From an uncultured Sutterella sp. (GTDB taxonomy: Bacteria; Pseudomonadota; Gammaproteobacteria; Burkholderiales; Burkholderiaceae_F): 46,310 nt of DNA. The notes below the pieces were generated by a model, which saw nothing but the letters and a program-made list of their open reading frames with translations, was not told where the DNA came from and ran no database searches. Made by a program: the position numbers and the translations under genes. The stretch's first letter is position 1. Each line of letters opens with the position of its first letter. Below are positions 43,169 to 46,310 of the stretch, one piece after another. The stretch covers positions 1 through 46,310 of the forward strand of contig UQNA01000015.1 of NCBI GenBank assembly GCA_900542195.1, read 5' to 3'.

Positions 43169-44603
43169 CAAGAATACTGAAACTGCAATTTCTGTTTTAC
43201 TTACTCCTCATGGAGTCACTATTGAAGATTTAGAGTCCGCTTTTGCCGAACTCTCAGGAAAACATATTGATTTCGCCGACTTCTATTTTCAACGAACCGT
43301 TTCCGAAGGTTATGTTTTAGAAGAAGGCATTATTAAAAACGGTTCATTTAATACAGACATGGGTGTCGGCGTTCGTGCCGTCAGCGGAGAAAAAAGCGCG
43401 CTCGCCTATTCCGATGAAATTTCTAAAGATGCATTAGTCGAAGCCGTCAGAACCGTTCGTGCTATCGGCAACTTTTCTGATGATAAGACCGTTGTTAAAT
43501 TAGAAAGAAGGAGAATCCCTGACGCACTTTATCAACCGGTTAATCCGATCGAGCTTAAAGAAACCAAAGACAAGATTGAAATCATTAAAAAGCTCGACAA
43601 GCTTGCAAGAAAGCTGAGTCCTCACATCATTCAAGTGATTTGCAGTATTTCATCCGTTTATGAAGTGATTTTGATTGCGAAACGAGACGGAGCGCTTGCC
43701 GGCGACATTCGTCCGCTTGTCAGAGCTAATCTGAGCGTTGTCGTCCAGAAAGACGGCAAGACTGAGAGAGGCACTGCCGGAGGAGGCGGACGCTTCTCGC
43801 TTGATTACTTCACAGACGAAAAACTTTCCTCCTATGCAGAAGAAGCCGTTTCTTCCGCTCTTCGAAACCTGGAAGCCATTCCTGTTCCCGCAGGCGTATT
43901 TCCCGTCGTTCTCGGCCCCGGTTGGCCGGGAGTCCTCCTCCACGAGGCCGTAGGCCACGGATTAGAGGGAGACTTCAACCGCAAAGGCACCAGTGTTTTT
44001 GCCGACAAGATTGGTCAAAGAGTTGCTGCCGAGGGCGTTACTATTGTCGACAACGGAACCGTCAAAGACAGAAGAGGTTCTTTAACAATTGACGATGAAG
44101 GCAATCCCACCCAATGCACCGTCTTGATTGAAGACGGCATTCTGAAAGGCTATATGCAAGACGAGCTCAATGCCTCTTTGATGGGTCAGCAAACGACAGG
44201 CAACTGCCGCCGTGAGAGCTTTGCAACTCTTCCTATTCCCCGCATGACCAACACCTACATGCTCAGCGGAGATAAAGAGCCTGAAGAAATTATTTCTTCC
44301 GTGGATTACGGCATTTATGCCAAGAATTTCGGCGGAGGCCAAGTTGATATCACCAGCGGAAAGTTTGCTTTTTCGATGAGTGAAGCGTGGCTGATTGAAA
44401 AAGGCAAAATCACACAGCCGGTGAAAGGTGCCACATTAATCGGCAACGGCCACGAGGCTCTTTTAAAGATCAAGCTTATCGGAAACGACTCTTGTCTTGA
44501 CGGGGGTGTAGGCATATGCGGCAAAGACGGCCAAAGCGTCCCGGTCGGCGTCGGCATGCCAACCCTTCGAATCGACGGCCTCACGATCGGAGGCACGAGC
44601 TAA
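43161..44603 (+). CDS. tldD: Metalloprotease TldD
   Basis: A 480-residue TldD, the zinc-bearing half of the TldD/TldE protease. The metal motif HEAVGHGLEGD (HExxxH, about 260-270) is intact, and the flanking text FPVVLGPGWPGVLLHEAVGHGLEGDFNRKGTSVFADKIG is typical. The C-terminal part has DSCLDGGVGICGKDGQSVPVGVGMPTLRIDGLTIGGT. TldD/E processes unfolded and ribosomally made peptides, such as microcins and toxin-antidote antitoxins. The partner TldE (PmbA) is not in the window. Translation overlaps the nitrilase gene. Confidence 0.96.
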   Translation: MTNKNTETAISVLLTPHGVTIEDLESAFAELSGKHIDFADFYFQRTVSEGYVLEEGIIKNGSFNTDMGVGVRAVSGEKSALAYSDEISKDALVEAVRTVRAIGNFSDDKTVVKLERRRIPDALYQPVNPIELKETKDKIEIIKKLDKLARKLSPHIIQVICSISSVYEVILIAKRDGALAGDIRPLVRANLSVVVQKDGKTERGTAGGGGRFSLDYFTDEKLSSYAEEAVSSALRNLEAIPVPAGVFPVVLGPGWPGVLLHEAVGHGLEGDFNRKGTSVFADKIGQRVAAEGVTIVDNGTVKDRRGSLTIDDEGNPTQCTVLIEDGILKGYMQDELNASLMGQQTTGNCRRESFATLPIPRMTNTYMLSGDKEPEEIISSVDYGIYAKNFGGGQVDITSGKFAFSMSEAWLIEKGKITQPVKGATLIGNGHEALLKIKLIGNDSCLDGGVGICGKDGQSVPVGVGMPTLRIDGLTIGGTS

Positions 44604-44611
44604 CTTCGAAC

Positions 44612-44640
44612 CAAGCCGCTTAATGCGGCTTGTCTTCTTC
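44612..44640. terminator. Hairpin between convergent tldD and MATE genes
   Basis: CAAGCCGC / GCGGCTTG form an 8-bp stem with a TTAAT loop. A T/C-rich tail follows on the plus strand. It probably ends the yhdP-nitrilase-tldD transcript. Confidence 0.65.
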
Positions 44641-44656
44641 TATTGCTGTAAAAAAT

Positions 44657-46090
44657 CTAATCTTCGATTGCCCGGCGCTTGGAAAAGTCAAACCTTGACA
44701 AGGCAATCAAGAAGAATGCTCCTCTAAAGCACAACTCAGTGGCCATAGCGACCCAAACGCCAACCAAACCAAACTCAGAGGCCAAGAAGTAGGCCAAGGG
44801 AATACGAATAAACCACATACTGCCTAAGTTTGCCAAACTTGGAAGCAATGTATAACCCGCACTGACAAAAATACTGCAGCAAACAATAGCGGCCGCGAAC
44901 ATCGGTTCGGCGAAAGCCTCTATTCGTAGAACAGTTGTTCCCAGATTGATAATCGATTCATCAGGTGTCATAAAACCGATCATCCACGGCGCGGTTATGT
45001 ACATCAGGACACCCATCGCCGACATCATTACCATCACCATGAGAACATTGATTTTGGCGAATCTTCTTGCTATTGCCGGTCGTTTTGCACCGATGCTTTG
45101 GCCAACAATAGTTGAAGCAGCATCTGCGACACCAAAACCAGGCATATAGCACAGACTTTCAGCGGTGATAGCGAAAGAGTGAGCCGCTAAGGCAATAGGA
45201 CCTAACGGCGCCACAATCATGGTAGTGACAATCTGGGCACCGCTCATGGCTATTCTTTCGAGGGCGATTGGAGAACCGATTCTGAATGTTCTCCTCATGC
45301 AAAAGATTTCAGGAATAAAAGAGCCTTTCCTCCCAATCAAAGAGAGTTTTTCGGACTTGACAAGCAAGAACCACAACATCAAGCCAGCACTTACCAATTC
45401 TGCCAAGATAGTTCCCAGCGCTGCTCCGGCAACTCCCAGATTTGCTCCGGGCACAGTTAGTTTGAAACCAAGAATGTTGTAATCCGATGTGGGGAAAATA
45501 AGAAGCAAGTTGAAGAAGGCGTCCAAAAAGCACATTCCGATATTAATAATGCTCGGAAGTTTGACATTGCCGGTACTGCGCAACATGCTGGAGGCCATAA
45601 AGCCCAAAAGAGCGGCAGGTGTTCCAAGACAAAAAATCAGAAAATATACTCTCGCATCTTCGTAAAGCTCCTGGGGTCCTCCAAGCCAATTAGGCAAATA
45701 TGGAGATACCATTAAACCAATAAGAGCAATAAGGATACTGACGAGAAAACCGACGAACAGACCTTGTCTCAGAACAGAGCGCGCCTCTTCATCTTGTTTT
45801 GCTCCGATACGCTGAGCAACCTGAACGGAAAAGCCTACTGTGACCGATGTAATTAAGCCCCATATTAGCCACAGAGAAGAAGAAACCAGGCCGATAGATG
45901 CGGCAGGATTTGCACCCAGATGACCAACCATTGCGGCATCAATGTATTGGACCATCACGAAAGAAATCTGCGCAAAAATAGCAGGTAAACTTAACCGCCA
46001 AACCAGATCAATCTGGTTCCAAATCGTTAATTCCGCACCATCTCTTATTAAAGAAAACAGATACTCGGTCTTTTTGCTTTTAGCGCCCAT
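44657..46090 (-). CDS. MATE-family efflux transporter
   Basis: A 477-residue protein with twelve membrane helices in two six-helix halves. NorM-branch features are visible: LSLPAIFAQISFVMVQYIDAAMVGHLGANPAASIGLVSSSLWLIWG near the N-terminus, and the matching second-half IGSPIALERIAMSGAQIVTTMIVAPLGPIALAAHSFAITAESLCYMPGFGVADAASTIVGQSIGAKRP. MATE pumps export cationic drugs or metabolites by Na+ or H+ antiport; the substrate is unknown. No clear ribosome site precedes the ATG. It is convergent with tldD. Confidence 0.93.
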   Translation of the reverse strand: MGAKSKKTEYLFSLIRDGAELTIWNQIDLVWRLSLPAIFAQISFVMVQYIDAAMVGHLGANPAASIGLVSSSLWLIWGLITSVTVGFSVQVAQRIGAKQDEEARSVLRQGLFVGFLVSILIALIGLMVSPYLPNWLGGPQELYEDARVYFLIFCLGTPAALLGFMASSMLRSTGNVKLPSIINIGMCFLDAFFNLLLIFPTSDYNILGFKLTVPGANLGVAGAALGTILAELVSAGLMLWFLLVKSEKLSLIGRKGSFIPEIFCMRRTFRIGSPIALERIAMSGAQIVTTMIVAPLGPIALAAHSFAITAESLCYMPGFGVADAASTIVGQSIGAKRPAIARRFAKINVLMVMVMMSAMGVLMYITAPWMIGFMTPDESIINLGTTVLRIEAFAEPMFAAAIVCCSIFVSAGYTLLPSLANLGSMWFIRIPLAYFLASEFGLVGVWVAMATELCFRGAFFLIALSRFDFSKRRAIED

Positions 46091-46310
46091 AAAGGCATTG
46101 TAGGAACTTTAATTTTTTATTAAAAGCCTTGTCTTGTTAAAGCACATTTCATCATGCCCAGTTTACCTTCTCTGTGCATTCTGACTCCAGCTTCTAGACA
46201 GGGGAGAGGAAAATCAAAGCGGTCTCGCTATCTCCACTACAACGTCTATTTCAAACCGTTTTTGAGAAGTTGAAAAAACTTGATCATCGCGAGAATCACA
46301 AGCTTTTCTT
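46091..46310. other. Right-edge flank with no gene seen
   Basis: The last 220 bases hold only short frames (at most about 40 codons) without a ribosome site. They are probably the promoter side of the MATE gene and the flank of a gene outside the window. Confidence 0.4.

Noticed and set aside
46091..46310. Partial gene at the right edge
   Set aside because: Frames are under about 40 codons with stops in all readings, and none runs off the edge with protein-like text.

Overview
This window looks like chromosomal DNA of a moderately AT-rich, gut-type betaproteobacterium. My best guess is Burkholderiales, family Sutterellaceae (Sutterella/Parasutterella-like). The guess rests on the glnE / yhdP / nitrilase / tldD neighbourhood, the grpE-dnaK-dnaJ order and an anaerobic-type DcuC carrier; I could run no database search. 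Most of the window is housekeeping genes packed into short operons, with a few accessory-looking genes between them.

Left part (1-14.1 kb). The left edge holds the 5' end of a group II intron on the minus strand. It sits directly behind the dcuC terminator hairpin and runs out of the window. dcuC and an M20 peptidase form a leftward pair, followed by a membrane-anchored metallophosphoesterase. A rightward block follows: rsfS, rlmH, a Maf nucleotide pyrophosphatase, a two-gene chromate-family transporter and pdxY. An FKBP prolyl isomerase gene faces it. A second rightward operon carries rhlE, a DAHP synthase, a small lipoprotein, a long Xaa-Pro aminopeptidase and a YeiH-type membrane protein, with short gaps or overlaps.

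Middle part (14.1-30.2 kb). A stand-alone gene encodes what looks like a decayed type I methyltransferase (HsdM-like) core fused to an HsdS-like recognition half, with no restriction gene nearby. Next come an RND efflux pump pair, a periplasmic YgiW-type protein, a lone solute-binding protein with cyclohexadienyl dehydratase (PheC) signatures, truC, a single-domain relative of the N-terminus of McrB-like ATPases, and the heat-shock operon grpE-dnaK-dnaJ behind a clear sigma-32-type promoter.

Right part (27.9-46.3 kb). A phosphoethanolamine transferase with a PAP2 phosphatase fused in front of it is divergent from an OmpR-type response regulator and its histidine kinase. Mirrored GTGAA-N6-GTGAA repeats flank their shared intergenic region. 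This looks like a self-contained lipid A remodelling and envelope-stress module (PmrAB/EptA-like). Then come the leftward operon yheT-like / queuosine-precursor transporter / hemH, a strange spaced-repeat array next to the glnE terminator, glnE, and the rightward run yhdP, nitrilase, tldD. A MATE exporter gene on the minus strand closes the window.

The most promising places for something undescribed are the PAP2-EptA fusion with its regulator and mirrored boxes, the orphan pseudo-methyltransferase/specificity fusion, the stand-alone McrB-N-like protein, and the repeat array at 35.2-35.33 kb.
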